Below, piece after piece: positions 8,338 through 16,020 of a stretch of 55,957 nt of DNA; position 1 is the first letter of the stretch, and each line of letters begins with the position of its first letter. Under the pieces are notes generated by a model. That model did no database searches. It had not been told where the DNA came from and saw only the letters and a program-made list of their open reading frames with translations. Made by a program: the position numbers and the translations under genes. The DNA comes from Clostridia bacterium (GTDB taxonomy: Bacteria; Bacillota; Clostridia; UBA1381; UBA9506). The stretch spans positions 1 to 55,957 of the forward strand of contig JAFYXI010000048.1 of NCBI GenBank assembly GCA_017546245.1, written 5' to 3'.

Positions 8338-9120
8338 GTGAAACAAATAACAAGCGCAGAAAACTCTGCCGTAAAGCTGTTAAAAAAACTTGCAAAAAAG
8401 AAGTTTCGCCAGGAAGCCGGACTTTTTATAGTAGAAGGCTTGCGCGCCTGCTCTTTGGCGGTTGAATCTCCTTTTGATATTGATTCTTTTTATTTATCAG
8501 AAAGCTTTTTTGCGGCACACAAAAGCGCCAATTCCTTTTGGGAGCAGTTTCCCTGCTCTGTTATGCCCGATAAAATTTTTAACAGCTGTTCTGATACCGA
8601 AACTCCTCAGGGTATTCTTTGTACTGCAAAAATCCCCGAAAAAACTTTCGGATTAAACAAAGATTGTTATGTTTATCTTGATAACGTTCGTGACCCGGGT
8701 AACATAGGAACGATTATAAGAACAGCCGACGCATTGGGTTTTGACGGTGTTTTGCTTTCTGACGGATGCGCCGATTTATATTCACCCAAGGTTGTGCGTT
8801 CTACCATGGGTTCTGTTTTTGCACTTGAGATTGTATGTGATTGCAACGTATCGTTGCTTTCGAATATGAAAAAACAGGGATACAAAATACTTGCAAGTGC
8901 TTTAAGCGACAACTGCACAGATTTGTATCGCGCCGAATGGAATGACAAGCTGGTTTTTGTGTTGGGAAACGAGGCAAACGGAATAAGCGACGAAGTACTT
9001 AATGTTTCTGATATTGCCGTAAAAATTCCTATGTACGGAAGTGCGGAATCATTTAATGTAAGTATTGCAGCTGCACTTTTAATGGGAGAGGCTGCAAGGA
9101 GGACATATGAAAAACAATAA
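8338..9120 (+). CDS. TrmH/SpoU family RNA 2'-O-methyltransferase
   Basis: The 260-aa protein has the N-terminal substrate-binding domain (FIVEGLRAC) and then the SPOUT catalytic domain with the three class motifs: NVRDPGNIGTIIRTADALGF (motif 1, near residue 113), FVLGNEANGIS (motif 2) and IPMYGSAESFNVSIAAALLM (motif 3). Enzymes of this type methylate ribose 2'-OH in rRNA or tRNA with SAM. Length and layout resemble the YsgA/RlmB group; the exact target base cannot be read. The start is GTG at 8338 with AAGGAG 10 nt upstream. It overlaps tadA by 14 nt. Confidence 0.88.
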   Translation: MKQITSAENSAVKLLKKLAKKKFRQEAGLFIVEGLRACSLAVESPFDIDSFYLSESFFAAHKSANSFWEQFPCSVMPDKIFNSCSDTETPQGILCTAKIPEKTFGLNKDCYVYLDNVRDPGNIGTIIRTADALGFDGVLLSDGCADLYSPKVVRSTMGSVFALEIVCDCNVSLLSNMKKQGYKILASALSDNCTDLYRAEWNDKLVFVLGNEANGISDEVLNVSDIAVKIPMYGSAESFNVSIAAALLMGEAARRTYEKQ

Positions 9121-9556
9121 AATGCAGGCAGCACTAAACGAGGCTCGTTTAGCAGCAAAAGCAGGCGAAGTACCTGTCGGCGCAGCAATTTTTTTAAGCG
9201 ATAAATTAATCAGCAGCGCACATAACGAAACCATAAGTCGTTCTATGCCCGATGCGCACGCCGAAATACTCGCCATCAGAAAAGCCTGCGAAGTTTTAGG
9301 CGACTGGCGGCTTTCTGACTGTGAGCTTTATGTTACATTAGAACCGTGTGCAATGTGCACGGGAACAATAATGCTTGCTAAAATCAAGCGGCTTTATTTT
9401 GGTGCATACGATGCTCAAAGCGGTGTTTGCGGAGGAAAGATTGATATAACGCGCGAAAATCTTTTCGGAAGCAATTTAGAGGTATATGGCGGAATATGCG
9501 AAAAAGAATGCTCTGAATTGTTAAGCGATTTTTTCTCAAATGTAAGAAATAAATAA
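9107..9556 (+). CDS. tadA: tRNA adenosine(34) deaminase
   Basis: A 149-aa zinc deaminase of the TadA type. It has H51-A-E53 (DAHAEILAIRKA) as zinc ligand and catalytic glutamate, and the PCxxC pair at C81/C84 (LEPCAMCTGTIM). It converts A34 to inosine in tRNA-Arg(ACG), needed to read CGN codons. Its start overlaps the upstream methyltransferase by 14 nt, with AGGAGG at 9097-9102, so the two are co-translated. The MITE-like palindrome 30 nt downstream probably provides termination. Confidence 0.93.
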   Translation: MKNNKMQAALNEARLAAKAGEVPVGAAIFLSDKLISSAHNETISRSMPDAHAEILAIRKACEVLGDWRLSDCELYVTLEPCAMCTGTIMLAKIKRLYFGAYDAQSGVCGGKIDITRENLFGSNLEVYGGICEKECSELLSDFFSNVRNK

Positions 9557-9585
9557 AGTAAAATATAAGAGTTGCCAAAAAAATC

Positions 9586-9740
9586 AAAGAGGCTGTCTCA
9601 ATAATCATATATAGCGAATAATTATGCCATGTTTGGTTGTAGGGAATGGATTTATCCATTCCGCGGAACGCATTAATGCGTTCCCTACAATATTTCGTGC
9701 ATAAATATTTATAAAAAATGATTATCAAGACAGCCTCTTT
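9586..9740. mobile_element. 155-bp MITE-like palindromic element
   Basis: The ends are inverted copies of AAAGAGGCTGTCT followed by nearly identical ATAATCAT (about 22 of 24 nt match). Inside, 9637-9690 folds as a perfect three-way junction: outer stem TTGTAG/CTACAA, hairpin A with 9-bp arms (GGAATGGAT, 9643-9662) and hairpin B with 9-bp arms (GGAACGCAT, 9665-9684). There is no coding capacity. It sits between convergent operons and can terminate both. No clear target-site duplication was seen. Confidence 0.7.
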
Positions 9741-9841
9741 TACTCTGTAACCGGCTTAATTTCCGTTACTTTTTTCCTGAAATTTAATTTTATTCTTCTC
9801 TTCTATCCCTAAGAGTCTGTTTTTGCCATTATTTATATTAT

Positions 9842-12517
9842 CTATCTCTCAACTAAACCGTATTTAACCTTTATTCTTTCAAGTTTATCTATCATAGGCT
9901 CTGATATAAACCACAAGAAAAAGGCTGTTGAGAGTGCATGTATTAAATCGAATGATATTCCCATAACATAAGCCGCTTCAATCATATCCCACGTAATTTT
10001 ACTTTGCCACATAATAACGGATGCAGGATTCATAATACCGCCGTAAATAATAAATGTTGCCAAAAAACCGAATATACAAAGGGATGCCTTTGTTTTACGC
10101 AGAAATCCCTTTTTGAAAAGTATTCCTGCAATAAAACCTATAATACCAAATGCAAACATCTGCCATGGGGTATTCGGACCTTGTCCAAAGAAAAAGTTTG
10201 AAACAAATCCGGTTATGCCGCCAACCAAAAATCCCGTTTCACCTCCAAAGCATACACCTGCAATTATTACAAGAGCTACAACTGGTTTAAACTGTGGAAG
10301 CATAAAGAATGCCGCTCTGCCTGCAACGGCTATTGCACACAGTACACTTATAACTATAAGCTCTCTTGCTTTCGGTTTTCTTGATTCAAACACCATACAA
10401 AACGGTATCATCGTTTCTAAAATGATAAGCAAGCTTATAAAATAATATTTTCTGTCACCCAAAAAGAAAACACCGACATAAATGGTAAGCGGTATTAAAA
10501 ACAGTATAAGAAAGGTTGCTGCAACAGTTCTTTTTGCAAGCTTTCTGTCTGACTTTGGAGCTTGTATTACTTCGATTCCAACATCCTTTTGCGGAAAGAA
10601 ACAGAAACAGCTAACCGCAATTTCAATTACTGAAATTATTTGTAAAGTTTCAAGACCTAAAAAGCTCACTTTTGCAAAGCCCAATATATCACCATCAGTT
10701 ATAAAGGATAGTGATGTTAATGCAAAAAGCAAAGCAAATATGCTGCCTGCAATAATTCTGACAGGAGTAAGTTTTTTTGTTTTTTCTTTTTGCGGTTCAG
10801 CTTCTTTTTTAACCTTATGTAATTCTGTTGTTCGTGGTTTTTTTTCTCTTTTTTCTATTTTTCCGCCGCACGCAAGGATAATATCTTCTGCCAAAACCGC
10901 ATCAGAAAGCCTTGTTCTTGCCATACGGTTTGCAGATGTCGTATAAAAGCTTTTGCCCTTAAAAAACTCTCTGGGCGTATTAACCGATGTTATGCCTCCG
11001 TCAAATACAAGAGCACATCTGTCGGCAAATTCAGCACAGAACTCTATATCGTGCGATACCATAAGAATTGTAACACCATTTGCTTTTAAGTCCATAAGTA
11101 CGTCTGCAAATTCTTCTTTAAAATGTGCATCCATTCCTTTTGTTGGCTCGTCAAGAAGCAATATTTCAGGCTCCATAAGGAGTATTTTGGCAAGCGCAGC
11201 TCTCTGCTGTTCGCCTCCTGACAAATCGTAGGGGTGGCTATTTAAAAGATTTTCTATTCTGCAAAGTACAGCCACACTTTGTACCCTTTGTTCTTTTTCT
11301 TCTTTTGTTAGTTTATTATCATAAAGTATTTCCATTAAATCAAGATATACCGTTTTCTTTACAAACACACTCTGCGGATTCTGCGGAAGAACACCCAAAA
11401 GTCCATTATATAAATTCTTGATTTTAGAAATGCTTTGTCCTTTAATCAGAACATCGCCTCTGTATGGTGTGTTAAGTCCCGATATAAGCGAAAGCGCTGT
11501 TGTCTTTCCTGTGCCGTTGCCGCCGACAAGACAGAATAATTCTCCCTTATTTACACTTAGGTTAAAGCCTTTAACCACATCGGGTAATTCCTTTTCATAT
11601 CTGAACCAGGCATTCTTAATTTCGATTACTGTGTCATTATTGGTTTGTGCCGAGTCTTTTGGTATAACCTCACTGTTTAATGTATTCTCTTTTGAATATT
11701 CTTCAAGCCACATTCTGCCTTCTCTGACAGTTAACGGGCACGGCAGAGTGTTTTTCACATTATTGTAAACTCTCACAGGAGTCGGAAGTGCTTTATACAT
11801 ATTATGATTCTTAGCTTTAAGAGTTTTGCCGACTTCTGCAGGTACTGCATCTGCAATAATTTTGCCGTCATCCATAACTATAACTCTGTCAGTCATAGAA
11901 AACGCATCTTCTAAACGATGCTCCGCGAGAATAACGGTCACCCCAAGCTCGCGGTTTATCTTTTCAAGTGTTTTTAAAAATTCACCTGCAGCAATCGGAT
12001 CAAGCTGACTTGTAGGTTCATCAAGTATCAACACGGATGGCTGCATTGCCATAACAGACGCAAGATTTAAAAGTTGCTTCTGACCGCCCGAAAGCTCGGT
12101 TACATTTTTATAAAACCAATTTTGTATACCGAAAAACGACGCCATTTCGGATACTCTTGCCCTTATTTCACCTTGCTTATATCCAAGACTTTCTAATCCG
12201 AATGCAAGCTCGTGCCATACCTTATCTGTTACAATCTGATTGTCGGGGTTTTGCATTACAAAGCCAATACCCGATGCTTGTTCTTTGTTATCAAAGTCTG
12301 CAAGAGGTCTGCCGTTAAAAAAAATATTACCGCTTATCTTTCCGAAAGGTGACAATGAAGATTTTAACAGTCTTAAAAGCGTAGTTTTACCACATCCCGA
12401 CCTGCCGCAGAGCAAAACAAATTCACCTTGATTGAGGGTAAAATTTATATCATCAAGCGCCTTATCAATTCCTGAAGGATAAGCAAAGCTTAAATTTTCG
12501 ACCTTAAAGATTTCCAT
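9842..12517 (-). CDS. ECF transporter A-A-S fusion (two ATPase domains plus S-component-like membrane domain)
   Basis: The 891-aa protein contains two ABC ATPases and a membrane domain. NBD1 (residues 1-235) has Walker A GRSGCGKTT (38-46), Q-loop VMQNPDNQIV and signature LSGGQ (142-146) with LDEPTSQLD. NBD2 (about 297-525) has GGNGTGKTT (332-340), LSGGEQQ and LDEPTKGMD. After a charged linker, about residues 610-891 are hydrophobic helices with RAAFFMLPQFKPVVALVIIAG and FGQGPNTPWQMFAFGIIGF, typical of ECF substrate-binding S components. ECF systems usually encode A, A' and S separately. The cobalamin riboswitch upstream points to a corrinoid or precursor as substrate. GGAGGTGAG precedes the ATG, which overlaps the T-component gene by 28 nt. 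Confidence 0.85.
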   Translation of the reverse strand: MEIFKVENLSFAYPSGIDKALDDINFTLNQGEFVLLCGRSGCGKTTLLRLLKSSLSPFGKISGNIFFNGRPLADFDNKEQASGIGFVMQNPDNQIVTDKVWHELAFGLESLGYKQGEIRARVSEMASFFGIQNWFYKNVTELSGGQKQLLNLASVMAMQPSVLILDEPTSQLDPIAAGEFLKTLEKINRELGVTVILAEHRLEDAFSMTDRVIVMDDGKIIADAVPAEVGKTLKAKNHNMYKALPTPVRVYNNVKNTLPCPLTVREGRMWLEEYSKENTLNSEVIPKDSAQTNNDTVIEIKNAWFRYEKELPDVVKGFNLSVNKGELFCLVGGNGTGKTTALSLISGLNTPYRGDVLIKGQSISKIKNLYNGLLGVLPQNPQSVFVKKTVYLDLMEILYDNKLTKEEKEQRVQSVAVLCRIENLLNSHPYDLSGGEQQRAALAKILLMEPEILLLDEPTKGMDAHFKEEFADVLMDLKANGVTILMVSHDIEFCAEFADRCALVFDGGITSVNTPREFFKGKSFYTTSANRMARTRLSDAVLAEDIILACGGKIEKREKKPRTTELHKVKKEAEPQKEKTKKLTPVRIIAGSIFALLFALTSLSFITDGDILGFAKVSFLGLETLQIISVIEIAVSCFCFFPQKDVGIEVIQAPKSDRKLAKRTVAATFLILFLIPLTIYVGVFFLGDRKYYFISLLIILETMIPFCMVFESRKPKARELIVISVLCAIAVAGRAAFFMLPQFKPVVALVIIAGVCFGGETGFLVGGITGFVSNFFFGQGPNTPWQMFAFGIIGFIAGILFKKGFLRKTKASLCIFGFLATFIIYGGIMNPASVIMWQSKITWDMIEAAYVMGISFDLIHALSTAFFLWFISEPMIDKLERIKVKYGLVER

Positions 12518-13377
12518 TTTCTCACCTCCCGCAGTTCAATTATTATGGGGCATATACAAAGCAATAAATATGCTGCAAATACACTTATACCAAATACTGA
12601 AACTTCTGCCATTTTTACAGACGGAAAAAATCTGAAATACATTTTGCCCATTAAATATCCTGCAAATATATATATACCTAAAAGCAAAATACAAATAAGT
12701 GCTTTTTTATCTCTCTTGTCAAATGTAAATATTGAAAATGCAGTTCTTCCCGGTATGCCATAGCCGCGTGATTTCATACTGTCGGCAGTTTCGATGGCAT
12801 TTTCTAAAGACCAGGTTGTCATAATTGATAAAATATTAAGTCCGCATTTTGCACGTTTTACAAGGCTGCCGCTCGATACATCGCGCCCCATACACCTTTG
12901 AGCATTTGTTACCACTTTAAGATGAGAAGCAAACCTCGGCACAAATCGGAGTGTCATAGATATAATAAGCGACATCGCCGGAATAATTTTACCAAACAGA
13001 TAAATAAACTTATCGCTTGTCATAACCTCGTTATAGCAGGAAAAATGACAGATAACACTTACAATCATTACAGCTGCACAAAGTCCGTAAATGATTGATT
13101 CAAGCGTTAACGGATTTCCGCTTGGCAAATACTGTATGACGGTAACCCCCTCGTGATTAAATGCAGGGTTTATAAGTGCCGTAAAAAGAAGCACAGGGAG
13201 CATATATATTAAGTTTGTTTTAATTGCTTTCTTGCCTTTGAGCATCACGGAATATATAAAACCGCACACCAGTGAAACACATAAACATACAGGATGCATA
13301 AAAAAGCAAGAAAAACCGATTACAAATACAAAGTATGTAAAATTTACAATCGGATGATACGTTTTAAATTCATTCAT
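12490..13377 (-). CDS. ECF transporter T component (EcfT/CbiQ-like)
   Basis: A 295-aa integral membrane protein with about six hydrophobic helices, beginning MNEFKTYHPIVNFTYFV. The cytoplasmic coupling motif is present as ADSMKSRGYG, the Ala-Arg-Gly type signature that contacts the ATPase grooves. It is the scaffold that transmits ATP-driven movement to the S component. The start at 13377 immediately follows the DUF4430 gene's stop codon and is preceded by AAGGCG; a start 12 codons earlier would overlap that gene. It overlaps the A-A-S fusion by 28 nt, so the partners are made together. Confidence 0.87.
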   Translation of the reverse strand: MNEFKTYHPIVNFTYFVFVIGFSCFFMHPVCLCVSLVCGFIYSVMLKGKKAIKTNLIYMLPVLLFTALINPAFNHEGVTVIQYLPSGNPLTLESIIYGLCAAVMIVSVICHFSCYNEVMTSDKFIYLFGKIIPAMSLIISMTLRFVPRFASHLKVVTNAQRCMGRDVSSGSLVKRAKCGLNILSIMTTWSLENAIETADSMKSRGYGIPGRTAFSIFTFDKRDKKALICILLLGIYIFAGYLMGKMYFRFFPSVKMAEVSVFGISVFAAYLLLCICPIIIELREVRKWKSLRSKI

Positions 13378-13378
13378 A

Positions 13379-14326
13379 TTATTCGCCTTTCGCAGCGTGA
13401 TATTCTCCGACATCTATACCTAAATCGCAGGTATATACCCATTCGACTCTGTCACCGTCTTTAAGCCGATAACATGAGCTTCCGTAGTTAGGAAACCAAT
13501 CATTGACTTTATACATCCAGCCTGAAAGTTCTCCGCAGTCAAATTCGTAAATATTGGCTATGCCTTCAATATATGCGCTGTTGTATATGGGTATATTTTC
13601 AAATTCTATGTGTATTTTATTCCGTTTCATTTCACGAAGCAACAGATTAAATACACTTTCGCCCTCATAGAAGGTAACGGTTTTTTCTGCAAATATCACA
13701 CCGTCTTTTGGTACAATATTAACCTTTTCTTTATCAAGCCGGGCTATATTCTTTATAATTGTATCACAACTTACAGATAAGGTGCAAGTATATTCTTTAT
13801 CAGAAATAACAGCATCCTGCGGTTCGAGAGGAAGCGGCTTTCCTTCAGAAACAAAACCGGCAATGTATTTATTTTTAACCGTACTTTCGTTTATAACTGC
13901 ACCGTCAGCTTCAGAATATGCCTTGCTGCCGTTTTCTGCCCTTGCAGCATTGCTTTCTTCGGCAATACGTTCTGCCAATGCTTCCTTTTCAGCCGGTGTC
14001 ATAGATGTATTGTCTGTATTCTTAGGCTTATTTTCTTCTGCTGCAGCTTTGTCTGCCTGTTTAATCGGTATCTCGCTGACCTTCTGTCCGGCTTCTTTAA
14101 CATCTTCCTTTGTCGGCTTTGCGGAAGCAGGATACTCTGTCGGTATGTCTGCAGCTGTCGGCATTTCTGTTTTCACCGGAGTATTATCAGTTACAACATT
14201 CACACCGACTTTTGGCTGCACTGTCCATCCGCGAAGTCCCGGGGCATCACCGCCATACCAAAATACAACCCCCAGGACGATTGCAAGAATAACACCAGCT
14301 GTTATTTTATTTTTATGTTTTTTCAT
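13379..14326 (-). CDS. Membrane-anchored DUF4430 (transcobalamin beta-domain-like) protein
   Basis: The 315-aa protein has an N-terminal membrane anchor (residues 7-25, no lipobox cysteine), a long Pro/Lys/Glu/Ala-rich linker to about residue 150, then a C-terminal DUF4430 domain (about 180-302). The domain shows the family pattern VTFYEGESVFNLL, YIEGIANIYEFDCG, SGWMYKVNDWFPNYG, and YRLKDGDRVEWVYT. DUF4430 is the fold of the C-terminal domain of intrinsic factor and transcobalamin, which caps the corrinoid. Lying directly upstream of the T component, it could hand a ligand to the transporter from the outer membrane face. Ligand binding is inference. AAGGAGG precedes the ATG; the gene follows the SLH/barrel gene by 11 nt. 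Confidence 0.82.
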   Translation of the reverse strand: MKKHKNKITAGVILAIVLGVVFWYGGDAPGLRGWTVQPKVGVNVVTDNTPVKTEMPTAADIPTEYPASAKPTKEDVKEAGQKVSEIPIKQADKAAAEENKPKNTDNTSMTPAEKEALAERIAEESNAARAENGSKAYSEADGAVINESTVKNKYIAGFVSEGKPLPLEPQDAVISDKEYTCTLSVSCDTIIKNIARLDKEKVNIVPKDGVIFAEKTVTFYEGESVFNLLLREMKRNKIHIEFENIPIYNSAYIEGIANIYEFDCGELSGWMYKVNDWFPNYGSSCYRLKDGDRVEWVYTCDLGIDVGEYHAAKGE

Positions 14327-14337
14327 ATTAATCCTCC

Positions 14338-15945
14338 TTACAAAAGCTTAGCAAGGGAAAGCATATTAAAAAGCATAGATGCTGTTTCTGCTCTTGTTAT
14401 CGCTTCTTTGGGCTTTATATCCATAACGCTGTCATCAAGAATTTTTTCGCTGCAGCAAAAAGCAAGTGCGTTTTGCGACCAGTAAGATGCTTTGACATAG
14501 TCAAAAAACTGTGCCAAGCTATCCCGAACTGCATTAGTGTCCATTTCTGTATCTATTCCGCAGAGCTTTGCGGCTCTTGTAACCATTACAGCCGCTTCTT
14601 CACGGGTTATCGTTCCTTTTGGATTAAATTCGTTTTCAGATATGCCTTTTATAATTCCGTAACTATATACCGTACCGACATAGTTATAAAACCAATCATT
14701 TGTTGTTACATCTTTGAAAATATTACTGCTTTTCACCGGAAGTCCGAGACCTCTTGCAATAATGGCTGCAAATTCAGCTCTTGTCATCGTGCTGTCCGGT
14801 TCAAAACGCTCATCTGTTTTTCCGTTTATAATCCCTCTTGATGCCAAAGCTTTGATGGCTGTTTTATATTTATGGTCTGAAATATCGTCAAAAGTCCTGC
14901 CGAAATTTATAATACTCATTTTTTTAACATCTGCATTCTTTTCTGCAAGTCCTGCTGTATCTGAACTGCTACTATATTTTTCAACATCACTCATATCATA
15001 AAGCGAGTTTTTGCCTTCGCTTGCACGCTTTAATGCAACAAGAGCATAAAAGCATTGCTCGGTTGCCATTAAGTTTGTTGCACCTTCGTGTATGTGCTTA
15101 AAGCCTTTACCCTTATCCCAGAATAAAAACAGATTATCAAGCACAGACTGTCCGTTTTTTACAAAGCGTGCATCATCAATTGAAATACCTAGTTCACAAA
15201 GTGCAACAAGAACCTGAACACTGCTTTCGCAGTTTTCTTCTTCATAGCTTGAAAATCCGCCGTTTTCTTTCTGCATTCGCGATAAACAGTCAAGCGCTTT
15301 TTCTGTTGCCGACCGAACCTTGTCATTATTCTGATATTTTGAAAGGGTACAAAGTGCCATTGCGGTAACATCAGCATCGGCTGTATCACCCGACAATGCC
15401 CATCCGCCATCAGATGTTTGCTTTTCAAGAATATGATTTACATACATTTCTCTCGTTGCCTTAATCTTTGCATCGGGATTACCTGGCATATCATAGTTTC
15501 CGCTGTCAAGTGCAATGAGCGCCCATATAGCTCCGTTTATTCCCTGCCATATTGTTTTCTCATAATCTGCAAGCGGTGTTAAAAGATTGTAGCCTGCAAC
15601 ATCAGCAGGGTTTTTACCGATAGCTGTGAGCGCAAGAATTACTCTCGAATATTCGGTGTGCTTCTTGTTATGAAGTACACCGCCTGAATCTTTAACATAT
15701 TTTTCTACCGCCTGATAGTAATTTTCAAAATACTCATCAGGAATATCCACATTGCTTCGCACAAGACCTAAAACTGTCCATTCGCCACCTATCGAACTCA
15801 CGCTCGGTTCTTTCACACTTTTATATAAATAATTCCCGAAGCTTTCTAAAGTAACGTTCACTTTATCGGTATTAAAAGCAAATACCGTTGACGAAAGACC
15901 GAAAAGCATTGTCAAAATTAAAAATATTCCTATAAATTTCTTCAT
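14338..15945 (-). CDS. Secreted alpha/alpha-barrel (prenyltransferase-repeat) protein with three SLH domains
   Basis: The 535-aa protein has a signal peptide (MKKFIGIFLILTMLFGLSSTVFA), an alpha/alpha-toroid domain (about 30-335), and three SLH repeats (about 350-530: FDDISDHKYKTAIKALASRGI, FKDVTTNDWFYNYV, and a third ending FNMLSL). The toroid shows repeat landmarks LEKQTSDGGWAL, LSRMQKENGGFSSYEE and a DADVTAMAL helix. This fold is shared by squalene cyclases, protein prenyltransferases and the N-terminal domain of transcobalamin/intrinsic factor. Catalytic prenyltransferase or cyclase Asp motifs (DXDD) are not seen. In the B12 locus a corrinoid-binding role is favoured. AAAGGAG precedes the ATG. 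Confidence 0.82.
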   Translation of the reverse strand: MKKFIGIFLILTMLFGLSSTVFAFNTDKVNVTLESFGNYLYKSVKEPSVSSIGGEWTVLGLVRSNVDIPDEYFENYYQAVEKYVKDSGGVLHNKKHTEYSRVILALTAIGKNPADVAGYNLLTPLADYEKTIWQGINGAIWALIALDSGNYDMPGNPDAKIKATREMYVNHILEKQTSDGGWALSGDTADADVTAMALCTLSKYQNNDKVRSATEKALDCLSRMQKENGGFSSYEEENCESSVQVLVALCELGISIDDARFVKNGQSVLDNLFLFWDKGKGFKHIHEGATNLMATEQCFYALVALKRASEGKNSLYDMSDVEKYSSSSDTAGLAEKNADVKKMSIINFGRTFDDISDHKYKTAIKALASRGIINGKTDERFEPDSTMTRAEFAAIIARGLGLPVKSSNIFKDVTTNDWFYNYVGTVYSYGIIKGISENEFNPKGTITREEAAVMVTRAAKLCGIDTEMDTNAVRDSLAQFFDYVKASYWSQNALAFCCSEKILDDSVMDIKPKEAITRAETASMLFNMLSLAKLL

Positions 15946-15974
15946 TCTTAATGCTCCTTTTAAACAGCGTCAGC

Positions 15975-16002
15975 GAGCAGTCAGCTTTCAGGCTGACTGC
16001 TC
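15975..16002 (-). other. Intercistronic hairpin, 11-bp perfect stem
   Basis: GAGCAGTCAGC and GCTGACTGCTC flank a 6-nt loop in the 75-nt gap between the large barrel protein and the next gene. There is no U-tract on either strand, so it is probably an mRNA processing or stability hairpin that lets the downstream genes be expressed at a different level. Confidence 0.6.
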
Positions 16003-16020
16003 ACGGATTATCGTAAATTA

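Noticed and set aside
9384-9728. 114-aa open frame on the minus strand with hydrophobic stretch
   Set aside because: It runs antisense through tadA and through the palindromic element; no ribosome site or family resemblance.
13782-14351. 189-aa plus-strand open frame
   Set aside because: Antisense shadow of the DUF4430 gene; low-complexity Ser/Ala/Leu composition and no ribosome site.
15975-16002. Terminator inside the B12 operon
   Set aside because: An 11-bp stem is present but no U-tract follows on the minus strand, and the next gene has no promoter of its own.
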